Part shown: piece by piece, positions 34,433-44,722 of the stretch
How the letters are laid out: the number at the start of each line of letters is the position of its first letter
Position numbering within the stretch: position 1 is the first letter of the stretch
Source: Romanomermis culicivorax
Lineage: Eukaryota > Nematoda > Enoplea > Mermithida > Mermithidae
Assembly: GCA_963922205.1 (NCBI GenBank)
Contig: CAWUHX010000010.1
Coordinates: forward strand, 1,550,001-1,614,000
DNA length: 64,000 nucleotides
Direction: 5' to 3'
The notes under the pieces: model-generated
Told to the model about the DNA's origin: nothing
The model's database searches: none
Seen by the model: the letters and a program-made list of their open reading frames with translations, nothing else
Program-made: the position numbers and the translations under genes

Positions 34433-35483
34433 TAGGGTTGGCAAAAACCCAGTTTTTGAAATCTTCATTTTTGGGTTTTTGGGTTTTTTGGTGGGTTTTT
34501 CTGGGTTTTTCTGGGGTTTTGGTGGGTTTTTCTGGGTTTTTGGTGGGGTTTTCTAGGGTTTTTGTTCCAGTTTTGTACTAATGAATGATCATTTTACTTA
34601 AAATATATATGAGAATGTTATTTTTAACGTATAAAGTGTATTAAATTGCTGAACAGTGTTCAAGACTGACTATACATTTGGTTGTAACATATTTACACGA
34701 GTCACTCGACTGCACATTGCACAACGATTTTATCGATTTGGCTCATTAAAACGATTGGCTGTTTATTGAATTTTTTATTGCATGATCTAAACACTAAAAT
34801 TGAAATGTCACTTTAAAAAATTGAAAATTACGGAAATCAAATTTCACGCTTCGGCTTCGCTCACTTCATCAGATTCACAGTCACGGGAACTTTCTAGCAG
34901 CCCAAAGTTTGTCTTAACGAATACCAGTTTGCGCACTGTTTCCGTCGACAATTGATTTCGCAGCTTGGAATGTATGAAGCCATAGCCAAAGGTAGAGAAG
35001 TTTCTTTCCGAAGATGCGGTAGAGACAATTAGCGAAAAAACCTCAATTAATTTTTTATACATGTACTACATTGAAACAAACAACATGTTATCTATGTACC
35101 TTCAGAGCGATTCGTTGCACCAGCGGCCAGTCAGCTCCATCTGTGAGCCAATACTCAAGGACAGACTTTTTCTTTTTGACGAGCATCTGGTAGCGAAATG
35201 AGTTATTTTGTTTTTGTAATTTTGCCTCAATCATGTATTGCGTCAATTCTTGATACACAGCACTTTTTTGGTCAGCTAGTTCTGGATTTGCCACAGGGAA
35301 ATTAACGATGAAATCCTCAATCTCGTTCTGGATTTGACACAGGGAAATTAACGATGAAATCCTCAAATTAACGATGAAATCCTCATTTTAAAGAATTAAG
35401 AAAAACCCAAAAACCCAAATTTTGTCAAGAAAATGCACCCAGAAAAACCCAAAAACCTAAAAATCCAGGTCTTGCCAACCCTG
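34433..35483. mobile_element. hAT transposon, internally deleted, with transposase 3' end
   Basis: A 1051-bp element with ends TAGGGTTGGCA and TGCCAACCCTG. An exact 8-bp duplication CACAAACG lies at 34425-34432 and 35484-35491. The subterminal regions are arrays of GGGTTTTT/AAAAACCC. It contains the C-terminal part of a hAT transposase on the minus strand and must have lost the N-terminal two thirds. It is the only element in the window that still encodes a hAT domain, so it identifies the superfamily directly. Confidence 0.93.
34844..35366 (-). pseudogene. hAT transposase C-terminal fragment (hATC dimerisation domain), two exons
   Basis: Read on the minus strand, the segment above 35100 ends YWLTDGADWPLVQRIALK. 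A GT-AG intron of 58 bp (35042-35099) joins it to VFSLIVSTASSERNFSTF, followed by IHSKLRNQLSTETVRKLVF and a short acidic tail ending at 34844. SERNFSTFG and IHSKLRN are signature residues of the hATC dimerisation domain. The BED finger and the DDE catalytic region are absent, so it cannot be an active transposase. The intron keeps the frame, so the 3' exons may not have decayed much. The 5' end shows an 18-20 bp tandem duplication (TTAACGATGAAATCCTCA, three times, about 35301-35384). Confidence 0.9.
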
Positions 35484-35618
35484 CACAAACGCCCAAAATT
35501 TTTTGTGCCATTCCAAATTTTTTTGTGCCAAAGACCATGTTTTGGCACAAAAAAAAAACTGTCTCAGAGTTTTTTTTTTGTGCACGGGTGAGTAGTGGAC
35601 ATTTGTGCCAATAGGCAT

Positions 35619-36705
35619 CATACCTGTACTTGGGGGGAGGCATATCTGTACTTGGGGGGGGACCCCCCCATAACTTGGCCAACCCAGTACCCAAAATCAT
35701 TTCCCCCCCCCAACCCCCCCAGCGTTTTTTTTTTGTGCACAGACATTTGTGCCAATTGGCACAAGAGGCGAAAAAATTTATGCCAATGGCACAAAAAAAT
35801 TTTTTCTACTAGCAACATACTGAAAACTGCGGAAAAATATTAGGCCAAAAAGTTTGATCAAAAGTTAACGTTTAACGCATTAATTTTTTGTAAAAAATAC
35901 CTATTTTTCAGCTGACCATGTCATTGAGGTAAGAAAAAACTGTGCAGGAAAACAGTTCACGACGAAATGGATGCTGAGAAATTTTAATCAACTCCAGAAT
36001 TGTTCAAGAAATTCAAACTGATTTAATTCTTGACTACGAATATAAATATCAACAATGTAAAGACTAGAGAAAATAAAGTCAAAAATTGTGTAAATTTACG
36101 GTCGAAACATTGTACCATTACCAACGATATCGATTTTTCTATTGATTCTATTTGAATGAATCAAACACAAAAAGGGAAAACTTCAGTTTTAAATCCGAAC
36201 CTGATTGAATGAACAGAGAATATTCAGAATTTCTTTTCATTCATCAGTCGTTGACTTGATGGCAGCCTATAGAGTTTGCTGCAACGACACTAATACACTG
36301 TTCGGAGGGAAATCATTCGCGTTTGGGTTAAATATACGAATAGAAAATATTATATTCGTTAACTCGGCGCGAAGCGCCGAAAATTTTTTGCATTTTCAGC
36401 CCCTAAAACGTCTAAAAATCAAGGAAATTTAATGTTTGACCAGCCAAATTTTTTGTGCCAATTGGCACAAACGCTCAAAATTTTTTGTGCCATTCCAAAT
36501 TTTTTTTGTGCCAGAAACCATGTTTTGGCACAAAAAAACACTGCCCCCCCAGTTTGGAAAAAATTAAAAAAATTTCCAAAAAAGTGTATGTTTTTTGGCC
36601 TTTTTTTGGGAAAAATTTCGACTTTTTTTCTACCCCCCCCCCCCCCCCCCAATTTCGGATTTACCCCCCCCCCCCCCCCAACTGGTCGGAGGTCTTACAG
36701 GTATG
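35619..36705. mobile_element. Poly-G MITE nested in an older poly-G MITE
   Basis: Starts CATACCTGTACTTGGGG and ends GGTCTTACAGGTATG, with an exact 8-bp duplication ATAGGCAT at 35611-35618 and 36706-36713. It is itself split by the TTGGCACAAA element at 35720-36543. A second CATATCTGTACTTGGGG start at 35641 indicates duplication of the terminal segment. Confidence 0.8.
35720..36543. mobile_element. TTGGCACAAA-family MITE inserted in a poly-C run
   Basis: An 824-bp element from CAGCGTTTTTTTTTTGTGCA to TGGCACAAAAAAACACTG. It sits inside a C run of the host MITE, so the duplication reads only as C's and its length cannot be fixed. A GC hairpin (CGGCGCGAAGCGCCG) lies at about 36364-36380. The core matches 13139, 46600-49270 and 33664. 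Confidence 0.8.
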
Positions 36706-36740
36706 ATAGGCATACCTGTGCTGGGGGGGGGGGTTGAGGG

Positions 36741-36940
36741 CATACCTGTAAGACCTCCGACCAGTTGGGGGGGGGGGTAAATCCAAAATCTTGGGGGGGG
36801 GGGGGTAGGAAAAAGTCGAAAAAAATACACTTTTTGGCAAATTTTTTTAATTTTTTCCCAACTGGGGGGGGGTTGGGGGGTAAATGATTTTGGGTACTGG
36901 GTTGGCCAAGTTGGGGGGTCCCCCCCCAAGTACAGGTATG
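36741..36940. mobile_element. Poly-G MITE, complete, 200 bp
   Basis: CATACCTGTAAGACC to AAGTACAGGTATG, with an exact 8-bp duplication GTTGAGGG at 36733-36740 and 36941-36948. It contains four G-runs of 8 or more, in a layout identical to 7448-7632. Confidence 0.88.
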
Positions 36941-36992
36941 GTTGAGGGGGGACCACCCAACTTGGCCAACCATGTACCCAACATCACCCAAC

Positions 36993-38006
36993 CACCGGTT
37001 TTTTTTCCTCGAAGATTTTTTCCACATGAGAACCGGACCCAAAATTTTTTTCCTCATTTTTAAAAACGTTTATAATGTGGCTACGGATGCTTTTTTATGC
37101 ATTTTATGAGCATACCCATGCATTTCGTTGTATTTGTAGTCAGAAACCTGCAAAAATGAGGAAAAAAAATGAGAAAATTATGGTTATGTTAGTCAAAAAG
37201 AGCCCATGATGAACATATTGGTGTTCTATAGGAGCGGATAAAGCAAGTTAACGATAGAGTTGTCATGAATTTATCCGCTATCAACATTACTGTGATTCCG
37301 ATTAGAATCATCTAATTTTATTTAGTTCCTGGTCCGGCGCGAAGCGCCGGAAAAATGTTTGGATGTTTACTTTCTAAAACGCTGGAAAATGAACCTTCAT
37401 AACGTTGGGAAATAAATTAAAATCAGACGGATGAAGTGTAATTTGCTCCCCATTCTGGCGCGAGGCGCCGGAATAATTTTCTTGTTTTTATATTCTAAAA
37501 CGCTTAAAAATAAATCTCTCCAACAGGTAATTCGTGAACAAAAGTTTTAAAATCGCAGTCTAAAATGATGTCTTTAATTTCCACTTTCAATAAACGCAAA
37601 AGTTCAGATTGCAAACGTTTAAAAAATTCCAATCATAGAGAGAAAAAATTGATGAAAATTGATGAAAATTGATGAAAAATCTCTCCTTTCAGCGACATAA
37701 TTGACTGTAAACGATTAGAAAATGAAACGAGCTAGCTTGATTGATAGAAACTGTTGAGCATTAATTAGTAAGTCGAAGTAGATATGCTAACGGCCGCGCC
37801 TGATAGAATATAGTTATCATTATACCCATGACCGGCGCGAAGCGCCGGAAAATTTTGAGATTTCGACCTTTTAAAGTCCTCCAAAACGCATCTTTTCGGT
37901 TTAAAGTTCCCTAAATTTTTTTTCACAATGAGAACCACACCCAAAATTTTTTTCCTCATTTCGAAATTTTTTTCCTCAAAAGACCCCATTTGAGAAAAAA
38001 ACGGTG
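36993..38006. mobile_element. hAT-like MITE, CACCG ends with CCACATGAG subterminal motif
   Basis: A 1014-bp element with ends CACCGGTTTTTTTTCCTC and GAGAAAAAAACGGTG. An exact 8-bp duplication CACCCAAC lies at 36985-36992 and 38007-38014. Subterminal words are CCACATGAGAACC and TTTTTTTCCTCATTT. Two perfect GC hairpins lie at 37334-37350 and 37832-37848, with a third variant near 37455. A triplicated ATTGATGAAA lies near 37650. No ORF of note. Confidence 0.9.
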
Positions 38007-38171
38007 CACCCAACCTCCCCTTCCCCCCAGTTTGGAAAAAATTTAAAAAATTTGCAAAAAAGTGTATGTTTTTGGCCTTTTTTGGAAAAAATTTCGACTT
38101 TTTTCGACCCCCTCCCCTCAAATTTCGGATTTACCCCCCCCCCCCCCCCAACTGGTCGGAGGTCTTACAGG

Positions 38172-39035
38172 CAGGGTTTTTTTTGCACAGGCCAGGTTGC
38201 AATGTACAACTTGGGGAAAAATTTTGGTTGCACAGATAAACTTTTAGTTGCTCACTCTAAAATCGATAAATTTGCTCAAATTTATCGGAAAAACCATTGC
38301 AAACAAGTTTTCTTGACATTTCATTCGATCCGCGTCGGTTTTAGGCACTTAAAACCCAATTTTTTGAGTTTTAGAGATCAAATGAAAAAGTTAATATGAC
38401 TAGACTAGAGTAATTAGTTCGGCGCATAGCGTCGAAAATTTTTTTTGGATTTCAATATTCTGGAACGCTGGAAAATGAATCCTTTCACATTTTATTTCCC
38501 AGACAGAAGGTTTGATTTCTCGGTAAATTTAATGAATTTTCGGTGGGACAAACTGAAATCCAAAAACTAGGCAAGCGGCTTTCAACCGCCAAAAATTTCT
38601 AGCATTGTCTTACACTCAAAATGTTTTAATCACATGAAAGTCAAAATTCAAATTTTTTGTGAAGATCGCAAAAAATTTTGGGAAAATTATCGAGAAAAAG
38701 GTTGGTTTTTATCAATTTCGTCAAAAAACAATACAGGATCAAACATTTAACCATAATATGGTGATAATTAGAACCTTTAAGCACTAACTAGAATGACCTT
38801 TTCTAACCGCGCACTAGAATAATATAAAAAATTATTAATGAATTGAAACCCTGCGCCAGGCGCCTGAAAATTTTCACTTTTTTCCATTTTAGAACGCATA
38901 AAAATGCATCTCCGGACAGAAAATCCAATAACCTTATCAAAAGAGCAGTCAGGCCTCAAGTTGCTCTGTGCAACTTGGCAGAAAAAATCTGGTTGCACAG
39001 CCCGAAATTTGGTTGCTGTGTGCAAAAAAACCCTG
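38172..39035. mobile_element. hAT-like MITE, GGTTGCACAG family, core B
   Basis: An 864-bp element with ends CAGGGTTTTTTTTGCACAG and TGTGCAAAAAAACCCTG. An exact 8-bp duplication CTTACAGG lies at 38164-38171 and 39036-39043. The subterminal repeats are GGTTGCA and TTGCACAGN, arranged as short palindromes. The core is shared with 10370-10853. Degenerate hairpins lie near 38420 and 38852. Confidence 0.9.
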
Positions 39036-39348
39036 CTTACAGGTATGCAATAGGTCCGTATTTAGAGGGAGAAAGGGGGGAGTCCCCCTGAATGTTTTTT
39101 TAGAAAAAAAGTTTCAGCAATATCATTGTATTTATACATCACAATTCCCAAATTAAATTATTATATTTGCATAAGCTTTTCATCAAACATAGAATTTAGA
39201 CACTACACGCAAATTCATCAGTGGAAAAATTAAAATTCGTTACAGCGTTGCTACAGTAATAACGAAATGAAAAATATTTCGGATAATTACATATATCTCA
39301 ACGAAGAAGCAACCATTTTCAGCGCATGATAGTGAATTTTGCATAATT

Positions 39349-39797
39349 CAGGGTTCCCACACAACCGGGGATTATCAGGGGATTTTTCTGACGACCGGGG
39401 AAATCAGGGGAAAATCATGGTATTTTGACAAGAACCGGGGAAAATTTTTTCGTCATTGATTTTTAGTAATATGTTTATAATATACATATGTTTTTTGTCG
39501 TACGAATAAACTTTGCTGCTGCTCAACTGAAACGAAAAACCCGTCGAAAAAGAAATCAAAGAACTTGAGGAGAAAAAGAAAAAACTGGATTTAATTGTCT
39601 CGAGTGAAAAATCTAACATAGAGGTCACGATTGCCAATTTGAAAAAAAATTATGAGAATAAAGTTTTGAAGTTTGACACAGTTTTTTTATTTCGCAGAAT
39701 TTTGCCTTTTTATTCATATTATGAAAACCGGGGAAAATTTGGGGAAAAACCGGGGAAAATCAGGGGATTTTTTTTGGAGATTTGTGTGGGAACCCTG
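39349..39797. mobile_element. MITE with CAGGGTTCCCACACAA ends carrying a coiled-coil ORF fragment
   Basis: A 449-bp element with a near-perfect inverted repeat CAGGGTTCCCACACAA/TTTGTGTGGGAACCCTG and subterminal CCGGGGAAAATCAGGGG words. The flanks share ATAATT; a full 8-bp duplication is not certain. On the plus strand about 39537-39677 encode a charged, heptad-like segment (EKPVEKEIKELEEKKKKL then IANLKKNYENKVLKFD) that is open only within the element. Confidence 0.7.
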
Positions 39798-40124
39798 ATA
39801 ATTATCTATTATCTTCAACATAGCGTTGCGATATTTGAATATCACTTGCGTTTTTTCATTTTGGTATCATGGTTTACTGTAGCCGGAAATTTCAAATTCG
39901 TCTATGATAGTTACGAAACTTTTCAGGGCGGCTTTTCTGATTTGGTGTGAATTATTTCATGTCCTACTGAACTCTATCACTCGAAACTTAGATTTTCTGG
40001 TCGAAAAAAGAATGCTGATTTTAAATCAATCTTTGTTTTTTCCTATGTGTAGTAATTTTAGAGCTATCTGTTAAAGAATACGAACTATCCAACTAATCAC
40101 CTGAATCGATGTGACTAATCCAAG
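39798..40124. other. Intergenic, nothing recognised
   Basis: Short AT-rich interval between two elements. No repeat or ORF of note. Confidence 0.4.
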
Positions 40125-41362
40125 CACTGTTTTTTCCACCGGGGCCTTTCCACCAAATGGGGAAAGGGGTCAGAAATTTTTTCCCTATTTTCCCCGAAGT
40201 CGTTTTTTCGGTTAAAAATGCTAACAGACCATTATTTAGGTATTTTTGAGCTTTTTCAAGCCTTCTGGTACATTTAGAGCCGTTAATTCAATATAATTGA
40301 GGGAAAAATGAAATTTTCGAGTTCAAAGTCCTAATCTAAAAGCATTGTCGAACAAACTTTCAAGCAAAATATCCAAGAAGAGCATAATGACTTTGAATTA
40401 CATGAGAAATCGATAGTCAAGTCCATACCTGTAAGAGGTCCGACCAGTTGGGGGAAGGGTAAACCCAAAATTTTGGGGTGGGGGTTCCAACATTTTCAAA
40501 ATTTTGGGGAGGGGGGTCGAAAAACCCCCAAAAAAGTCGAAAAATTACAAAAATTTTCCCAAAAAAAGGCCAAAAAAAATCATTTTTTCTTAATTTTTCC
40601 AAGTTTGGTGGAGGGTTGGATATAGGGTTAACCAAGTTGGGGGTGGAGGTCCTCCCCCCAATTACAGGCATGGTTAAGTCCTCTATGATGACAAGTGAGA
40701 ACCCAAAAGAGATGTTAATATATCCGGCGCCTGGTGCCGGAAAGATTTTTTGGGTATTGACATTCTGCGACGCTGCAAAAGCGATTTTCCGAACATTTAT
40801 TACAAGAATTAGATTTGAATTTTTTGTTCAAAAGTCGTCATTTCTAGAATTTTACTTGAAAAACTTTAAAACCAGTATATAATTTTTTTGTAAACTCTCA
40901 TTAACTTGGTCGAAAATATATGAGTAAGAATAGTATAAATTTCCGAAAGATATTTCCATGAAGCTTTTGAATTGATTTGACGTTAGAAGAGAAATAATAG
41001 CATCAAAAAGCTTAGAGACTGACTTGACGTTATTGATCTTTCTCAAAAGGAAAAAATGACCAATGAAAACTTGAGATAACGTTTAAGATGATGAAAACTA
41101 TTATAGATTAAGTGATAAATGAAGGTGAAAGTGCTAAAAGCCGCGCCTGAGCTAAGTAATGCATAATAATGATTATTAAAGTTATAACCATCACCAGGCG
41201 CCAGAAAATTTCAAGATTATGACCTTCTAAAATGCGCCAAAATGCATCTTTTCTGTATCTGATACCCAAAATTTCGTTCCCCAAATGGGGAAAGGGCCCC
41301 GAATTTTTTTCCTTTTCCGAATTTTTTTTCCCCGAAAAAGCACGATCTGGAGAAAAAACGTG
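40125..41362. mobile_element. hAT-like MITE, CCCCAAATGGGG family, core A, with nested poly-G MITE
   Basis: The ends are CACTGTTTTTTCCACC and GGAGAAAAAACGTG. The flanks AATCCAAG (40117-40124) and AATCAAAG (41363-41370) form an 8-bp duplication with one mismatch. The subterminal palindrome is CCAAATGGGGAAAGGGG on the left and CCCCAAATGGGGAAAGGG on the right. Hairpin variants lie near 40724 and 41190. Net length without the nested MITE and its duplicated 8 bp is about 981 bp. Confidence 0.8.
40424..40672. mobile_element. Poly-G MITE nested in core A
   Basis: A 249-bp element from CATACCTGTAAGAGGTCC to ATTACAGGCATG. The flanks GTCAAGTC and GTTAAGTC form an 8-bp duplication with one mismatch. Related core A copies at 51029 and 57543 show the empty site (GACGGTTAAGT), confirming the insertion point. 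Confidence 0.85.
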
Positions 41363-41370
41363 AATCAAAG

Positions 41371-42340
41371 CACACATAAACTAACTGAAAATAAATCGTC
41401 TTTAAATGATTTTGACTTTCTTTTTATTTAGTAAATTTTAAAAAAATTTGGGAAAATTCCCCCTTTTATGCAAATCTCGAATACGGGTATGGTGCCAGTC
41501 ATACATGTAACGGGGCCCCGAGGTGTGGCGGGGGGGGGGGATTGGACCTCTTTTTCGGGACTGGGGGTCAGTGATTCCCAAAATTTTGAAGGGAGGGGTC
41601 TCTGAAGGAAAAAAAATTCGATTTTTTCACGAAAAAAGACCGAAAAAAGTGTATTCATGGCGCGAAGCACCGAGAAAATTGACGTTTTTGACTATTTTTT
41701 GTTGAGAAATTGACATTCTTCGTCAAAAAATTGACATTTTTCAATATTTTTTTGACCAAAAGTATAGGGGTCCTTGCGGCTACCATATGGCTACAAGCGT
41801 CACAGCGCAAAGTTGTTTTGAAGTGTTGTTTTGAAAATGCAAAACGTCAAACTTACTTTTGAAATCATGACAATGTCATGAAGATGACTAAAATTCTAAC
41901 TAATATTAAATAAGGCATCTATTCGTGGGCCATATGAATTCGACAGAATTATAAGCAAGTTATAAAATGTAATGACCTTTTTCAACAAAAATACAACTTG
42001 CATAGTGCAAATTAAACAATCACATTATGGAAACAACAATAAAAATATTTTAATTTTTCAACAAGGATATCACATCTATTTATCACCAAATCTCTTTTGG
42101 GCCTTCAAAGCCTAAAAAAGTTTAGGATTAATGTACATGTCAAGCTTTTTCTCTACAAAATTTTTCTTGCTCCTACAAGCAAAATCTTTTCTTGCTCCTA
42201 AAGCAAAAAACTGCAAAACAAAATATGTTTGGTGAAGTAGGCCAAAGTTGGCACAACAGTTTTGTTTTTGGGTGTTTAAAACGCACTATTTTTTGTCTGA
42301 GTTCTGAAAGCCTTTTCACAGCCGTCTACAGTTCTGCACA
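41371..42340. other. Decayed repeat interval, no gene
   Basis: Contains a G-run block (41520-41545), a hairpin variant near 41659 and a duplicated CTTGCTCCTA...AGCAAAA segment near 42165-42215. No coding sequence is supported. Confidence 0.4.
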
Positions 42341-42460
42341 GTAGGGATGCAATGGGTAGTGAATTTCGATTTATTCGGGTTCGGGTAGTCCTATTCGATT
42401 TATTTGGGTGCAGGTATTGATTCTAAAATTACTCGGGTTCGGGTAATTCAAAAAACATAG
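42341..42460. repeat. TTCGGGTA-type short repeat
   Basis: TTCGGGT or TTTGGGTG words recur about every 30-40 bp (TTATTCGGGTTCGGGTAG, ACTCGGGTTCGGGTAATTC). The preceding TAGGGATGCAATGGGTA looks like a MITE end, but no partner was found. Confidence 0.4.
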
Positions 42461-42996
42461 GTTAACTTTTTTCTAGTATTACTGCATTGCAGTATGCATA
42501 CTTGTACATGGGTTATGTTCATTGTGTCAATGCTTCTCATATAATAAAGTATCAGTACTTTTGTTAACACGATTTTTGAAGGTATGGCGAAACGATTTGG
42601 GAACATAGAACAGAATGAGTAAGAAAACATTTCAGTAGAAAGCTGAGCACAAGTTTACAGGAGTAATGACATTTCAGAATGCACATTGTCACATCGCAAA
42701 ATACCTTGATCCATGTTACAAGAATATATTTTTTTCCAAAAATTCAATAGTAAGACTGGTGACTGGCTTCATTGAAAATTCCGTTGAACAAAGTGCAATA
42801 AATATAGAACCTCAGCCAATAAAGAAATAAAACAAAACAAAACCATCTACAACTTCCGCAGGCTTGAGTATGGAAGACATTGCTCATAAATTAGATAGCA
42901 GTTCAGAAGAAAGTACTCAACAAGCCAATATACTTATCCTTAGTATAGTAATCTTGAAGATGCTTCCTAAATCATATACACTTCAATATAGCTCTT

Positions 42997-43640
42997 TCAG
43001 GAATTCAGGAATTCACTCAAGACTTCTAACTGATCTTCCAAAAGAGTACAGTCTTGCTTTTTAATACTAAATATTATTTTATATTCAGTGGATCTCTTTT
43101 GCGACATTTTTGCTGTTGCAAGAGAAACTCTATTGGAGAGAATATCTTGGTAAGGAGTTTTCCTTAATTTGGCTTTAATATTAGATTTAGTTAAAATTTT
43201 AAGTTCACTTTTACTCTCTTTCAAACATTTCAAAAATTCGAGGTTTCTTGAACTTTCCCTTATTCTGGCTTGGAATATATTTATCCTGCTCTCAAGTTTT
43301 ATTTTCTTTTGACACAACATTTTTTGTTGTAGTCTTTTGAAGCGGGAAAATTCCCTTAAAATTTCCCCATTTATCCAGTGAATCTTCGGCAGATTCACTA
43401 TTTACTCTATTCAAAAGCTTTGGAAAAGTACTTCTGATCAACTCACTCAACTTTTGATCCTTTGTTTCTAAAAGACTTACATCCATTTTCCAAAAGGATG
43501 GACCAATTTTGACATTAAGAAATTTTGTGTTAAATTTGATAACAAAACATTTATGATCATTAATTGCAAAATCAATTACACTGTGTGACTTTTTAGAATT
43601 GGGGAAAATGAATCTTCAGAAAGAAATTCTTGCAGTTATA
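42997..43640 (-). pseudogene. LINE (L1-like) ORF2 fragment: end of endonuclease and linker to RT
   Basis: On the minus strand, SHSVIDFAINDHKCFVIKF contains the SDHK-like end of an apurinic endonuclease domain. It is followed by IGPSFWKMDVSLLE, the GPGFWKLN-type motif of L1-like elements, and then by a Lys/Glu-rich helical linker to about 42997. A frame change separates the two parts near 43330-43390. The catalytic start of the endonuclease and all reverse transcriptase motifs are missing, so it is a dead 5'- and 3'-truncated copy. Confidence 0.65.
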
Positions 43641-43739
43641 AGAAAACATATTTGGTCAATGAAAAATCCAAATCTTCAAAATTCCGTAGATTATTTTTTT
43701 CAGTACAACACTGGTGCAATGTTTGTATAATCTGTATTA

Positions 43740-44560
43740 AAATAAAGTTCCTCACTTGACAACATAGAAAATGTCTGAATCATTTTTCTTTTTCACTGAT
43801 TTAACTTTCCACAAGTCATCACAAATTTGCACTCCTATCAGATCAATTTCTTCGTAACACTTATGGCAGCGTACTACACAATCTAGATAAAGTTACATGA
43901 ACTTCAATGAAATAATCAAGAGGAGAGTTTCCAGAATTCGAATCAGAAAAAGTCAATATTATATGTAAATTTACTCTTTCTTGAGGACCTTCAAAAATAT
44001 CATTAGGCTTTGTTCATTTTCTTGGTTGCACAAGAACCAAGCTATAGGCAATCCGATCCTCGCCGAGTATCATCCAATACCAAAACTGTGATAGGTAACA
44101 ATGTCTTTCGATTGGTGCCATGGGTGGTATCCATATACACAATGCTTGATGCAAATTTTCGTAACAGCGACCTCTAGGCAATCGTTTGCGAGCCTGAAAT
44201 TTAAAAAATATATTTAATCAATTTTTACCAATGGATTATGACATAATGATAAAAGATGTTTCATTATTATTGAGAAAAGTAAATAGCTAATGTCATGAAA
44301 CTTACCTAAGAAAAAATATTGCTCATCAGAATGATAACAGAGTACAGCTCCAGCATTCTTCCTGACATTCTGCCCTAGACTTTCCATTTCATCTTCACAA
44401 AGTTGGCCAGGCTGTAGGCCGAGATGTCACTTGATTTGATGAATATCTGAGCTGGTTATCAAACGCTCACGTTTGGAAATTTTTTTATTACAATTATCAT
44501 CCATATCAGCTGAAAAATCACACTGAATTTACACTTGCAAAAAGTCAAAAAGGTACTTTT
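43740..44560 (-). pseudogene. MULE-like transposase remnant (DDE core and pre-SWIM region)
   Basis: On the minus strand, MDTTHGTN (rc of 44111-44134) matches the first catalytic Asp motif of animal MULE/FAR1-like transposases. It continues as LLPITVLVLDD, then after a frameshift as LPIAWFLCNQENEQSLMIF. Upstream of an intron-like break, NVRKNAGAVLCYHSDEQYF is also in the style of the family. Further on, CHKCYEEIDLIGVQICDDL and WKVKSVKKK resemble the segment before a SWIM zinc finger. Stops and frameshifts make it a pseudogene. The LINE remnant follows directly, perhaps having inserted into it. Confidence 0.6.
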
Positions 44561-44650
44561 TCCTAATTTTTCGAGTTTGGGGGGTTTTGAGTATAGAGTT
44601 GACCAAGTTGGGTAGGTCCCCCCAATCCCCCCACCACTTACGGGTATGTG
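44535..44650. mobile_element. Poly-G MITE remnant
   Basis: The right part of the family only: GTTGACCAAGTTGGG...CCCCCACCACTTACGGGTATG. The left end is missing. Confidence 0.6.
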
Positions 44651-44682
44651 TCATATATATTGCAAAGATTCATTCCCCAGCA

Positions 44683-44722
44683 TTTTAGAATATTAAAATT
44701 TTAAAATTTTAATATTCTAAAA
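44683..44722. repeat. Perfect 40-bp palindrome
   Basis: The arm TTTTAGAATATTAAAATTTT is followed immediately by its exact reverse complement, with no spacer. All A/T except the two G:C pairs. It lies in a remnant of the hAT-like core, where ATTTTAGAAT also recurs near 44800. Confidence 0.9.

Larger units (their letters stand above)
33664..35561. mobile_element. TTGGCACAAA-family MITE interrupted by a hAT element
   Basis: The left end CAGCGTTTTTTTTTGTGCAC and right end GGCACAAAAAAAAAACTG are flanked by an exact 8-bp duplication TCTCAGAG (33656-33663, 35562-35569). After removing the nested element and its duplicated 8 bp, 839 bp remain, close to the family size. A degenerate GC hairpin (CTCGGCGCGAAGCG) lies near 34335. 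Confidence 0.88.
35616..39047. mobile_element. Outermost poly-G MITE of a nested stack
   Basis: Its left end is CATACCTGTGCTGG, split after the first three bases by the MITE at 35619. Its right end is CTTACAGG...TATG, split by the element at 38172. The 7-bp flank CAATAGG lies before 35616 and after 39047, supporting a duplication that has lost one base. It contains four independent later insertions: 35619-36705, 36741-36940, 36993-38006 and 38172-39035. Confidence 0.7.

Noticed and set aside
36432..37057. Several 80-120 codon ORFs on both strands rich in Pro and Gly
   Set aside because: They are artefacts of poly-C/poly-G runs in nested MITEs, open in several frames at once.
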